A DNA stretch of 64,000 nt, taken from Lonicera japonica. Lineage: Eukaryota > Streptophyta > Magnoliopsida > Dipsacales > Caprifoliaceae. This document shows, one piece after another, positions 1 to 11,760 of this stretch. The stretch is taken from contig CM038469.1 of assembly GCA_021464415.1 (NCBI GenBank), forward strand, positions 2,272,501 to 2,336,500, given 5' to 3'. The notes beneath the pieces were generated by a model. The model saw nothing but the letters and a program-made list of their open reading frames with translations, was not told the origin of the DNA and made no database searches. A program made the translations under genes and the position numbers. Position 1 is the stretch's first letter. Each line of letters opens with the position of its first letter.

Positions 1-1137
1 GGTAAATTGAATTAAATAACTAATGTCTACCCAATGTATTGGAACACATTACCATGTCCCATAATAGGGGTGTTTTTGGTTCGATTGGGATAGAAATTAG
101 AAGACTCAAACGCAAATCGAATTTGAAAGTTCAGTTTAAGTTTCTAAATTATCCAAACTCAAACCCGAACTAAACTTTTCGATTTGATTTCAGTTTGATT
201 TTATTCTGTCTTTATATATTTTTTCTAAAAATAAATAAAATGTAAGGCAACACTTATTTTGGTAAGAAAATTATTAACTTTATGATTGCTTCTATTTATT
301 TAGGAAAAAATATTAACTCTTACATTTATAATATAACTCTAATATTCGTAATAACTCAAAGGTTGGGTTCTCACTAGAGTTTGTAAAATTTTAAGAATAT
401 AAAATTTTAGATAGGGAAGTAATATTATTTTCGAGTCATACGGTCATTTGGTTTTTGGATTCGCCATAACACCACTATCTCTCGAATTATGTCCCCAACT
501 TTTATCCTATAAAATTAGTTGAGACTCATATCCAGATACCATAATTTAATCCCATTTCAACATTTCATAATAAAGATATATATATATATATATCCAAAAA
601 AGTAAAAGAATATTATTATTATTATTATCTGAATTTGAAGGTGGAAGATCCATTCTGAAGTCTGAAAATTGAATTTAAAAAATTTAATTGTTTTGTTTAT
701 GAATTTCATATCTTAATATGTGTCGTTTGTTTAAACATATCACAACTGAATACTAAATGTTGTTTGGGCAAATTTATCCTTATCCTCTTAATTATTTTAC
801 AAAACGACTATATTTAAAAAGATAAGAGTAAAAGAAGAATTTTACTTTTTAAAAATGAAGAATTCAATTACCCCTTATTTTTTAAGAAACAAAATAAATG
901 TTGGTATATCAATTTTTAAACCAAACAAAAATTAAGCCTCTTAAATTTAAATGGACTAACCATCTAGTTTTAAGAGTCTCAATCAAACAACGTACTCTCT
1001 AGTCTCTTTCTTCTTAGGATTCCCTCCGTGTACAACTTTGCATTGTTTATAGTCAGGCTTCAACGCATAGGATTCTCCTTCATCCGTCACCATTCACTTA
1101 ATACCAAGACTATTGACTCTCTCTATATAACTTCTCA

Positions 1138-1138
<1 letters not shown>

Positions 1139-1177
<39 letters not shown>

Positions 1178-1178
1178 C
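1139..1178. repeat. (CT)n/(TA)n microsatellite
   Basis: A CT run passes directly into a TA run. Similar TA tracts occur at about 4797-4821, 54839-54864, 62020-62041 and 62239-62260. Confidence 0.9.
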
Positions 1179-3182
1179 ACAGCATTAATTTGATAAACGA
1201 TAAAAACTATTTTTAGTTTTTGGATTATTTTTATTTATTTTATTTATAAAAGCTATTTTGTAAAAGCTCGATCTACACAACTAGTAATGGAGAGAAATGA
1301 GGGATCATCAAACATTGCGTTACTTAAGATCAAGAAAATAAAATTTGTGTCATAGTAAAAGAAGTTGAGACCTGCTCAACAAAAATATAATTAATCGATC
1401 ACATTACCCGGATGGAGCAATAAGACTGCGATTTATAAAATCTATAGTCTATTATTCAAAATTTAACCTTAAAATTAATAATAATATGACTAAGGAGTTG
1501 GTAACCTTTTAATCCACTTTTAATTGATCCAAAAAAGAACAACTAATGCCCCACTTCTAGCTTGTTAAACAATGTTGAAAGTTCAATTAATAAAGCTATA
1601 GAAACAAGCAAAAACCTTAAAAAACATATACGGACATGGCTGTGAGGGTCCTCCAACTAGTATTTTTATATTCCTTTACCATGATTTGATTCTGCATAGA
1701 GTGATATTATTGTCGGACTAGCTTGTTAAATCTATAAAATTTGTGATTAAATATTGGCACAAACTCAATGCGTATGTATCATTATTTTTCAAAATTATAG
1801 TTATTTATGTAAATCAATTAGAAGTAATGTAATAGTGTATTCGATCCCTGTGACGAAGTGTCTAGGTCATGATTTTAAATATTGTATTTTTTTTAAAAAA
1901 AAATTATAATAAAAATATGCTTATATTAGTAATAACATTTTAGTCATTTCAATTGTAGATCATAGCCACTAGTTGTGCATTATTAATCTCTTGGCCCCAC
2001 GGATGTACATATAGCAGCATATTCTTCGTGTTCACACAGGGGATCTATCTTAATGACAACTCTTTATATAAAAGAATTATAAGTTTATTTTGTTCTTCAA
2101 CTATATTGCTTTTTTTTTTCTTTTTCTTTTTTTTTTCTAATAGTGAATAGCGTTAACCAAATCTCACTAGCAAATTTTGTGGTTAAAAGAGACTCCGTAT
2201 ATATATATATATATGTATATTAGGTATAACTTGTACACCAAACTTCTCCTTTTCACACCCTCTTCTTTTCACGTTGGGAATGGGTTTTTATCCCTAACCA
2301 ATTTTGCACTTTACAAGTGTCTAATTGTCATTCGCCAAACGTCCATATCGGGAATGAATGAACATTGATCGTGCTTATAAGTACAAGTGTCCCTCTCGTA
2401 TTGAGTAGGACGCTCATATCGACATTTCAGTTATCTCGGGTCCTCAGTTATGCTCGGCTGGATATTCACAGCTTCAACTACCTACTATAGATTCTCATTG
2501 CTTATTCAGATTTGCTCCATGAATCTTGAGTCTACCTTCAAATACCCGACCCGAATAGAAGTTCTAATTTTATGCTCCCACAATATAAATATATTAGTTA
2601 AGAGTAAGAAGTTTTACATATATTTATATTTTTTTTTCAGTTAATAATTTATCAATTTTATTATTAAATAAATTATTTTTATTTTATTTATCAAGCATGT
2701 AAATAATGGAGAGTCTACGCGTTGTAGAAGATGAGCACCTGCCCACCTTGTCCTTCCTTTTAAAGAAAACAAAATAGAGGTTCAAAAAACTTTATTTTAT
2801 GAATCAATATGGCAAAAATATAATAAGGTCAAAATTTGCCCACGTAAACCCGTTTGAAACAATTCCTAGATCCATTGACACATAGACAAAAGTGAGAAAG
2901 CTAGAGAGAGAAAAAGGAAGAGATTTTACACAGAGTCCATTTCAATTACTTCAAATGTATTAATTCTGTCTTTTTCTTTCTCACACTATTTTTGTCCCTA
3001 GATATTGCGCTTCTGTGAAATATTTTTGCATGAAGTTTAAGAAAATACAAGTATAATCTTTTTGTATCTTTTTATGTATACGTCATGTACAAGGGTGCAT
3101 CCCTCTCTCTATATATAAATTAATTTCTTATAATGTAAAAATCTTTGCCCACCTTAGAAATTTCTCATGACTCTACTATTGC

Positions 3183-3440
3183 ATCCAAAGTTTTAAATCA
3201 ATCAAACATTTGTAACCATATAATCACTGTACTTATTTTTACTTAATTTTTATAAGGTTAATTTAATATAAAACATGATTTTGGTGAGAAACTTATGCAT
3301 CTCCTATTATTTTAATTGTTTGCTCACATTTTTGAGTTATTATAATTAATTAATTCAATGGTGACATTGATAAATTATGAAATTGAGAGAAAATTATTGG
3401 TTGTGTAAAACTTATTTATTTTACACTAGGTGTAACTTGA
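3183..3440 (+). repeat. Dispersed repeat, copy 1
   Basis: This roughly 260 bp stretch resembles two adjacent blocks at about 62500-63150. Shared landmarks in the same order are a TTTGTAACCAT/AATTAATCA-type segment, an ATAACATGATTATGATGAG-type segment, then TTCAATGGT followed by GAATTATGAAGTTGA, then a GTGTAAAA segment. I do not recognise the family. No terminal repeat or target duplication is evident. Confidence 0.5.
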
Positions 3441-3718
3441 ACTCTCCTCATATATGTATGTATGTGAAAATGTTAACTTTTGCAATTGTGCAATATGCAA
3501 TTGATACGCTGAATAAGAAAGTTAGATATAATTATTTAATCTCATATGTATCGAATATAATGCATCTTAGTTGGGATTCCCTCTCTTGGTGGGATAATAT
3601 GCCTTTGTAAGACAATCAATATTCTTCCCTGTAATCTAATCTTAACCAACACTAAACATGGGATATAATAATTTTACCTTATCTCGTTTTCTTATCTGGC
3701 AAGTCAGACATAACCAAT

Positions 3719-4284
3719 AACATATGTTAAAGGTTAAATAACAAAAAATGTTAACGAACTTTATTGCTTTTAGTACTCTAGTCATCAATTTTTTATTGCA
3801 ATCAACATGGGAAGCAACATTTTAATTGTTGTCACTTCAGTTCATCCGCCAACTTTCGTTAATCATGGGAAGTAACTTTTTAATTGTTGTCATTTCAATT
3901 CACCTAAAAAAAATAAAAAAAGTGAAGTGTCGACCCCCCCAGTATAAGTATTAAGTTATTTGTTACCTTATGTATAGATGTTAGAGTAATGGGTTAAGGA
4001 ATTAGAGATAATGAAGATTTTAGGGAGAAAAATGGGGGTTGAGGGATCTATTGGTGAAGAAGTTTATAAGTTAAGGATAACTTGTGTAAATAAGTAAACA
4101 GTTGGGACGATTTATATAAATAATTTATACACCCCGTTAACTAATTTTAAAGGAAGCTAACAAATAGAGTAAAGTGAAAACAATTTAAAAATAACTTTCC
4201 ACGATTAATCCAAAAAAAAATTGATGACCAAAGTATTAAAAATAATAAAGTTCGTTATTATTTTTTCATCATTTAACATATGTT
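3719..4284. mobile_element. Non-autonomous element with long terminal inverted repeats
   Basis: Both ends start with the palindrome AACATATGTT and continue as an imperfect inverted repeat of about 80 bp (left arm about 3719-3800, right arm about 4200-4284) sharing an AACGAACTTTATT segment and a GTCATCAATTTTTT segment. The interior is non-coding and includes a partial tandem repeat at about 3808-3905. Long arms suggest a Mutator-like MITE, but no clear target duplication is seen. Confidence 0.6.
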
Positions 4285-5205
4285 AAAATTCCTATTTATG
4301 AAAACAACAAAGTTAATATGTGTTAAACAAGACATGAATTCATGTACAAAATTAATTTATTTTTCTTCGTAGTATCACTATCACGAATCCTTAGGTAATA
4401 AGTAAATGCGTGCGTCAAATAAATTCCTGCACAGTGCACATATATTGGGGGCATTTAATGTACGTAGTGGGCAGGGATTGGTCTTTAATTCACTGAATTT
4501 TTCAAATTACTCTTACCACCTCATTTAAATCATCCCGAGATCAAGAGAGATGCATGCATTTTATTATGATGATCGATCAAAATTCCTTTTTTTGTGGATC
4601 TTGGCTAGCTAACATTGAAGATATTTTTTTTAACTGAATTATTTACTTAAAAAAAGTAATAAGAGCCGTTATTTTTAAGAGATAAAAGAATAAATTTATT
4701 TATAAAAATAATTTATATAATGAGTAAATCATTTTTTTTAATAAAAAAAAACTCAATTATGAAATTGGTAATATTATCATACAAAATTTCAATGGACATA
4801 TATATATATATATATATATATCACATTTTAATTATACCTATTTTTAATTTGAACTTTTTGATGAAATTTTGAGGAAATGATCAATTAATTATAGAAATAG
4901 TCTTTACCAAGTTTCACAAGAAAATTGATATGTTTACTTCTTGAAATAGACTGTCTTTATTGTTCTTAAAACAATAGATTTTCTTGCAAGAACATTTTCG
5001 TATATATATTTTAAATATGATCCTAATTTGATTTGGTAATGTGAAATTTACAATGAAGTAAAAGAAATAAAACAAATACGCATCAAATAAATATAAGGAA
5101 TGCAAAATTTAAATACAATAAAAATTCACATTAATTTCGAAGGAATAGAAGTTGAGCTATGTTTTAATAAAATTAAGCAACACAAGAAATTAACACTTTA
5201 TGCTC

Positions 5206-5300
5206 TTTGAAAGAGTGAATTAGCTCAAGTGGTTAGAATTTTGGCCACCAAAGCTTAAAATATTTAGAGTTGAGTTTCACTAACTTCTCGCTCTCTCACT
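5206..5300 (+). repeat. tRNA-derived SINE fragment or tRNA pseudogene
   Basis: An A-box-like segment, TAGCTCAAGTGGTTAGAA, is followed about 50 bp later by a weak B-box-like GAGTTGAGTTTCAC. The cloverleaf is not intact, so this is not called as a functional tRNA. Confidence 0.4.
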
Positions 5301-7663
5301 TGTAAGTTATTAAGCATAAACTCAACACGCGAGACACAACGCAATTTTTCTAAAATGTAGGATACGATACGTGAGAGGGATACGTTCTTAATTAATTAAT
5401 TATATATGTAATAAACATTATAAATATTTAAGAATTTAAGAATTTAATAAAATGAAATTAGAGTTCATTAATAACCCAAATACTCAAAACATGATCACTA
5501 AATTATTTCATAATTAAAGTATTAAAAAGTATACATAGACTAAAGTGTTATATGGAATGATAAAAAAACAAAAGGGGAATATAAAAAATGACATAGTTGC
5601 TTCATTCTCAGTTGATGTTGCAATGAAGAAACACTAAGAGTAGTAGCCATCTAAATTAATTATTAAGTATTAGAGACTATGATTAAATTCAAGTGTCGAA
5701 GTGTCCGACAAGTGTCGGACTCGACACGTGACCTCCAAGAAACTGTCTGTGTTTCATGACTTGTAAAAAAGAGATTTAATATTTTTTATTAAAAAAAAGG
5801 TCGCCTTTTAACTAATTTTGTTATGTTTAACGTGTCTTAGTGACACAGTGATATTATTTGCATGATATAAAAGAGAGAAAAACTCAAGAATTAGAATCTA
5901 ATCACTACAAATGTATCCTAGTGCACATGTAGCTTTAGCAATGCTGGTGAAAGAACAGTAAATGGTATGAAATTTTACCTAGTTGGTAAATCAGATGAGG
6001 TACTAAAAAATGGATAAAAAAATTGTTTGGCAGCATGTGTTGCTCCCCGAGAGGTAGCAAATGGAGCAAAATTAGAAACTTATCCAAATCCTCCATTCAA
6101 AAGAATCCAATGAAAAGCAAATTACGTCACCACCCCTACCTTAAAAATCCTTTTATAATTTAAACAAGTTGAAAGAGTTTGGTCACACTATCTGACAACC
6201 TAAGACTTCAACTTTTCATTAATTTTTACTATAAATTTATTTATTTAACCCTACTGATCCCTATGAAAACTTCTTTATTATCACCTTTTAAAGACAAAAA
6301 ATAAATAAAAAATATGTTAACCAACATGGGTTTAGTCTTTGTCCACCATAAAAAGCAGATTAACATGGCATAATAAAGCAATAAATTTACCAAACTGTCA
6401 TTTTCAACAAGTGCCCTGAAACTTTCAATTCCAATGGGTAGTTACCGAACAAAGCCTTAAAAACCCCACATAGGATTCTTATACATTTCTCACATTCCCA
6501 TACGCATTTGTCCTTTTATTTTATTTTTTTAAGTTTTGTCTGATTAATTTATCATAGGAGCATTACGAGGAAATTGGAGTAGTGGGACATAGAAAGACTA
6601 AAGAAAGAGGGCTATTGGTATTTAACGGACCAAGAAAATATGGAGGACTTTGGGCCCAAGTAAATGAAGGTCATGACAGAGATTTGTGATGGTCAATTGC
6701 CAATTTTTTTTGGGCAGAATTGTCAAAATTATTTAGTGAGGCAAATTTCAGCCACAATGATTTACTTGTTACCATTTGTTAGGTAGGCTACTTTTGTTGA
6801 CTCTTGTGGTGTGCTATGCAGTGACATCACACGTGTGCTTGGAGAGCGATAATAGAGCCGGAGGGAAGAAATGGAGAGGGGAGAGATGGAATGACAATGA
6901 CTTTGTAACGTAGGAATAAAAGTTAAATCGTATTTAAATTACGTGGGAAGAGATCACAAGTTCCATTCTACTCATATAATTAGGTTAACTTTTCTTAGTG
7001 TATATATGAGTGGTTCTGTATTTTTCTTTATGAATTCAACTACAAGCTATAGATTGTTTTGCCGGGTCCAATTTTACCTGAGTTGAAGAAATGGGGACAA
7101 CCTAAACAAGGACGGACTTAGAATTACACAAAGGCACAGGTTGAAATAAGAATATTTTTCTTTTGTTAAACTAGACCAAAGACTAACCTGTCTTCCCAAG
7201 AATGGGATGTCGTTTTTCCCCCTTTTTTCTTTTTTGTTATTTTGGTCATGGTGAAGTAAATTGATGAAACAAGTGTTAAGGAATCCATAACCAATAGGAT
7301 TGACAAGTTTTGTTCATATAGACATAATCTTATAAATTTAGAGGATAGCAAATGGCTAATAAAAACCCTCAATTTGCAATTTCGACCGGCAAATAAATAC
7401 CTGAATCTCTAACTCACAAAAAAGCACTTAACAATTAAGTAAAGAGAAAGTATTGATAATCTTCTAATTAAGCAAAAACTAAAACTCGAAAGGGTAACAA
7501 TAAGCATTTCATAAATATCATATAATTTGTACACACTAAACCTCTAAAATCTAAACTAAAAAACACTAAAAAAAGAAAAAAAACTAACTAAAGAAAAACA
7601 GAACAGGAATTTAAAATTAAAAATGGGTCATAAATTCATAATAACCCCTTTAATTTTGAAATA

Positions 7664-7969
7664 TCAATTTGCCCTCTCAACATGGCGTTTGAATACAGAT
7701 TCCAGATCCGGAGGAGTAAAAAACTCCCTCACACCGTGACACGTGGACGCTGGCCTTGGCTTCCTGGGCGCCGCCGGCGGGACCCATCTCTCCGGTATCT
7801 TCGACTCCTTCGCCGTCGGCGTGGTTGAACACGTGTCATCATCTTCCTCGTACTCCTCCTTTGCCGGCTTTGTAGAAATAGGCCTCAACGGAACACGAAC
7901 CGGATCTCCGGCGGCGACCCATTTCTTGCCCTCGGATTCTACGATTTGATGTTTCTTTGAAGAACCCAT
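7664..7969 (-). CDS. SIAMESE-related (SMR) cyclin-dependent kinase inhibitor
   Basis: A single-exon reading frame of 101 residues. SMR proteins are small plant-specific inhibitors that bind CDK-cyclin complexes in the nucleus, block mitosis and favour endoreduplication or stress-induced arrest. The family signature is present in order: [15 protein letters not shown] at residues 58-72, the proline/basic core, then [12 protein letters not shown] at 82-93, the cyclin-binding-type C-terminal motif. An acidic stretch EEYEEDDD lies at 38-45. The length fits the family (roughly 80-130 residues) and lack of introns is typical. The ATG at 7969-7967 is the first in frame before the conserved block. The upstream region carries a TATA-like element and E2F-like sites. 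Which SMR subgroup it belongs to cannot be decided here. Confidence 0.85.
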   Translation of the reverse strand: MGSSKKHQIVESEGKKWVAAGDPVRVPLRPISTKPAKEEYEEDDDTCSTTPTAKESKIPERWVPPAAPRKPRPASTCHGVREFFTPPDLESVFKRHVERAN

Positions 7970-8172
7970 ATGGAATCAAAATCAAAATAGAACTTTCTGA
8001 GGTGAAACAAAAGGAACCCAAGAATGTAAAATTAGAGAGAATAGAAATAGAATATGTGGGTTTGGATTCGAAAAAAGAAAAGGGGAGAGAAATTTTATTT
8101 TTATTTTTTTGAGAGGGAATGAAGGAAAAGGGAAATGATTTGAGAGGAAATGGAGGCGTTATGAAAAAGTGG

Positions 8173-8312
8173 TGATTGGTTTATATGAGAATTCAATTAC
8201 ATGAATGAGAAATTTTTTTTAGAGAGAGAAAGAGGGGCTGCCCGTGAAATATCGGGCAGGATGAAGAATGGCGCCAAGTTTTGGTATTTCGTTAACGGCT
8301 CTCGTTCCCGCC
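8173..8312 (-). promoter_or_regulatory. Probable SMR core promoter with E2F-like sites
   Basis: Reading on the minus strand towards the SMR gene, the order is TTCCCGCC-type site (8304-8312, plus-strand orientation), an AACGG core (about 8292-8298), TTGGCGCCA (8269-8277), and then an ATATAAA TATA-like box at about 8181-8187, some 215 bp before the start codon. TTTCCCGCC and TTGGCGCC resemble plant E2F sites and AACGG is the core of the mitosis-specific MSA element. Function is inferred from motif match and position. Confidence 0.45.
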
Positions 8313-8689
8313 TTAATTTTCGGGTTTCAATTTTATCTTTTTCTGGTACAGTTCAAATTTTTCTATTTTTAGGAAAACGTAGTAGTACGACGACGTTTGG
8401 TGTTTTCACGTTGGAGGATTTGGGCTGGACCAATTTAATAGCAACCGTTGATACACCGGAGATTTGGTTGGTGGAAAAATATTAAATAATTGAATAGTAA
8501 GCGGTGCAAAAAATAGCATACATCCATTTAAAAAACGTTTTAAAATTTTAGTCTCATAATTTTTTATCTCTTATATGTTTTTAAGAAAAATCACCATCCT
8601 TATTATATAGATCTGTTTGATTTTTTATTTTATTTTATACATGTAATATATGAAAACATCTAAGTTCGAACTACTTGAGGAGAGGGTAT

Positions 8690-8760
8690 CGTAGTTTAAA
8701 CTTGAGATTTTGCTTGTATCAATGGAAAGCTTTACCACTTAACTAGCCCAATATGTCAGA
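8690..8760 (-). repeat. tRNA-derived SINE-like sequence
   Basis: On the minus strand an A-box-like segment GGGCTAGTTAAGTGGTAAAG is followed by a B-box-like CTCAAGTTTAAACTAC. The spacing fits a pol III internal promoter of tRNA origin. The tRNA fold is degenerate. Confidence 0.45.
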
Positions 8761-10387
8761 TTGATTTTGTAAATAATGTGACTTGCTTTTACATTATTTT
8801 CTACTTTCAGTTTAAACCTTATATGCCATAAAGCAGTGCACAGTAAAACATTGTTTTTGAATGAAATTTTACTGCATTGAGAACATTAAGTTTTTTAATG
8901 AGCGCAACTATAATGGAAAGTTTAATTTTATATTTTGAAAAATCATACATTAAAAGTCCCTTCAAAATCAGATTTGCAAGTCAATTTGATAATTGAAGTT
9001 TATTTTTTATTGCCTATGTTAATTTATTGTCATTTTCGTTTTTGTTTAAAGGTAACTATCAAAATTGATAATATTCAATAAAACATTCTATCAAACGCAG
9101 ACACTTAATTTGATTAGGGGAATTGAAGTAAAATATTGCATCAATAATAGATTAGGTTACACTACATAAAATATGATTTTATGAAAGCAAAAATGGTTTT
9201 TAATCAAAAGCTTATGACGCATTTGACTCTGACAGCAAAACTTATCGGATAGGCACTTTTACAAAAAAGGTAAGGTTAGATGCATAGGTTATAATTTACT
9301 TGGGAGTGCATTTCCTTTTTCATGGTCAATGACATGCAAATTGGAGACCCTGTTGAGAATACAAATATACAATTAAAATTCTCTTAACCGAATTGTAAAA
9401 ATAAATTTTAATAAATTGTTATTTTCAAGTGTTGCACTTAAAACACCCAAAAATTGTCTCTATTTTTCTTTTTCCAATTTGTAACCCTTGGTATTTCCTA
9501 ATTATTTTAATTGTTACTTGAGAACTAATGAAAGGAAAATGATTGTCCAAGCACTAATATCACCGGTCATAGTTTTTTATCAAATGTTTAGGTCACTAAT
9601 GTCACCGGTCATAGTTGTTATTTAAGTGGACATTTTTATGCAAGCAAGGATTTGGCTATTATATATAAGTGAGCTTTTATACTTTAACACTATATATATA
9701 TATATGAACTCAAAAATTTAGGAATACTTAGAAAGTTTAAAAATTTGAGGACTCAAGGCTTTATTGCCATACCCTTGGACCAGTTTTAATTGTATATAGA
9801 GCACTCCTAGATACGATATATAATATCATACATCTACGCACGTTGTACAAAATACTATTGAACCAAATTATATAAAAATAAAATAAATACTTAAGGATGA
9901 AAATGTTTGTTTTTATTCTCTCCATGTATCGATAGAATAAGAAAGTTTAAGTTGGAATGGTATCCAAAGAAGTTGAATTGCCAAATGTTGAAGAAAAAGA
10001 TAAATGAAAGAAGGATATTTGCTTTGAATTGGAAGAGGGCCAGAGGGGGGCTAAGTAGCTTGGAATTCCTAAAAGAATGTTTGGGAGTCCCAAGATTTGG
10101 ACCCTCTTTAATAGAATTGTTTATTTACTTCTATATTTTTTTCTCATTAAAAAGTAAGAGTTTTCATTTCATACCACTAATCTCTAGTTTTTGGTAGATA
10201 AGTTTTAAAAAAATTAGTAAAACAGTACTTATTAATGAAATAAACAAAAAAATATTGAACTTTTATAGAAAGTCGTCTATCTAGTAATAATTTAGTGTAA
10301 TGTTTGCATAAACTTTCTACGATTCAATAAATGGGTTGCTAAAATTAACGAGCAGAAGATTCAAAATTATCAACTTTTCTAGTAACC

Positions 10388-10590
10388 AAAAACAGAATCC
10401 TCATATATTTGTGAGTCGTTTAGAGTGTAGCAACCGTTGTGTTGAGTCCCACATCGGGATTTAGTGTGTGTGTGCATACACATATATTGGGTTCCAACTC
10501 CTTCATAAGTTACCGGCTTTTGAAGGTTGTTGTGCTCGGTCAATGTGTGTGTGTGTTAATTCTATCAAAAAAAAAAAAACAGAATCCTCA
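10388..10590 (+). mobile_element. Poly(A)-tailed retroposon with target duplication
   Basis: The repeat AACAGAATCCTCA occurs at 10391-10403 and 10578-10590 and brackets about 175 bp that end in a run of about 13 A. This is the hallmark of LINE-mediated retroposition. The body contains GAGTCCCACATCGG, a sequence common in short plant repeats. I cannot assign it to a SINE family or identify a parent gene. Confidence 0.6.
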
Positions 10591-10779
10591 ATTTTCATTT
10601 AACGAAGGCAGTTGAATTTCCATCAAGAAGATAAAAGGCGAATATTTTTTTTTTTAAATTCGGGGCATCACAACTATAATTTAATAGATGTAATACTTTT
10701 TAAATTCTAAATTTTTATTATTTTTAGAAAAAAATATTTATTTCCTATAAATTGTGAGATTACAATATAAGTTATTATT

Positions 10780-11190
10780 AGAGCATCTCCAACGCAATCA
10801 TCAATATAAAAAAAATGAGATGCTATACAAGATGGATAAACAAAGTCCATAAAAAATGATCTCCAATGCAACCATTAATAATGACCATCAAGCTTATATG
10901 GCAAAAATGATAATAGACATTGTGAAGGTGACCCTCTACTTTTAGAGGGTGTCTTAGACAATGTCTTATTGCCACATCATCTTTTATATCTACCTTCTTT
11001 ATTTTTTAAGTTTTTAAATTTTTTAACTTTTATTTTATAAATTATTTTTTTATAAAAATTATATTTTTGAAAAATATGAATCAAGATCTACCAAACAAGA
11101 TCCATATTGCATATAAAATTATTAATTTTGTTTTCTTGAATTTCCTAATTGACAATATATCTTTAGAACAATTGTATTGGAGATGTTTTT
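10780..11190. mobile_element. MITE-like element with CATCTCCAA ends
   Basis: The left end GAGCATCTCCAACGCAAT is mirrored by ATTGTATTGGAGATG at about 11172-11186. A CTCCAATGCAACCA copy lies just inside. The interior is AT-rich and non-coding. Ends of this type are frequent in plant non-autonomous DNA transposons. The superfamily was not determined. Confidence 0.4.
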
Positions 11191-11609
11191 TTTAAAACTT
11201 GTCCATCAATAAATTTTTTTATGCCACATAATATTTATCCTCAAAAAACCTATCAATAGAAATAGATTCAATAGAAGTTCTTCAAATTTGTAAAACAAAT
11301 TCTCTTACAAAAATTAATAAAGTTGTTTTCTTTCATAATACTCTCTTATATATAAGCTTTGATTGCTCTATCATTGTATTTATTTAAATTTTTTTATATT
11401 AATTCTTTCCTCTTTACATATTACTTGCGGTTTAATCTTTAACAAATTACCAAAATTACTAGATATATACTGCCTAACCTTAACATTTGCAGGGGTACCT
11501 GGGGGCGGTTGCCTTCCTCAAGTAGACCTGAAGAAAATTCCGGTGAAGTATGATTGTTACATCACATCATTGTCTATAAATAATACAATAATTAAATATG
11601 ATAAATAGT

Positions 11610-11760
11610 ACTTTTTTTTTTTTTTTTTTGGCCATTGCCACAGAGGTATCCCCACACCACATTGGGATGGGATTAATCCCCTGCCTGTTGTGGCCGGCCA
11701 CCGCGTACTACAACCACAGAAACGACACCGGCAGGCGCTTGATCAATGACAGTTACACAC
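11610..11760 (-). repeat. SINE-like GC-rich retroposon
   Basis: On the minus strand a GC-rich body (including GGGATTAATCCC and CACAACAGGCAGGGG) ends in a run of about 20 A (T on the plus strand, 11611-11630). Base composition differs sharply from the surrounding DNA. A target duplication was not confirmed. Confidence 0.35.

Larger units (their letters stand above)
1..7663. other. Gene-free AT-rich intergenic region
   Basis: I see no supported gene here. Open frames are short, lack family resemblance and show no exon-like codon pattern. The stretch holds TA and CT microsatellites, a long-TIR element at 3719-4284, a dispersed repeat at about 3183-3440 that recurs near 62.5-63.1 kb, and a degenerate tRNA-derived sequence near 5206-5300. 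A distant enhancer or a non-coding transcript cannot be excluded from sequence alone. Confidence 0.6.

Noticed and set aside
5206..5300. Candidate functional tRNA gene
   Set aside because: Only A- and B-box-like pieces are present; acceptor and anticodon stems do not pair.
8201..8485. Open frame of 94 codons upstream of the SMR gene on the plus strand
   Set aside because: It overlaps the SMR promoter, has no family resemblance, and its composition follows the E2F-site and hairpin region.
9907..10197. Plus-strand frame of 96 codons
   Set aside because: AT-rich, hydrophobic by composition, no homology or splice context.
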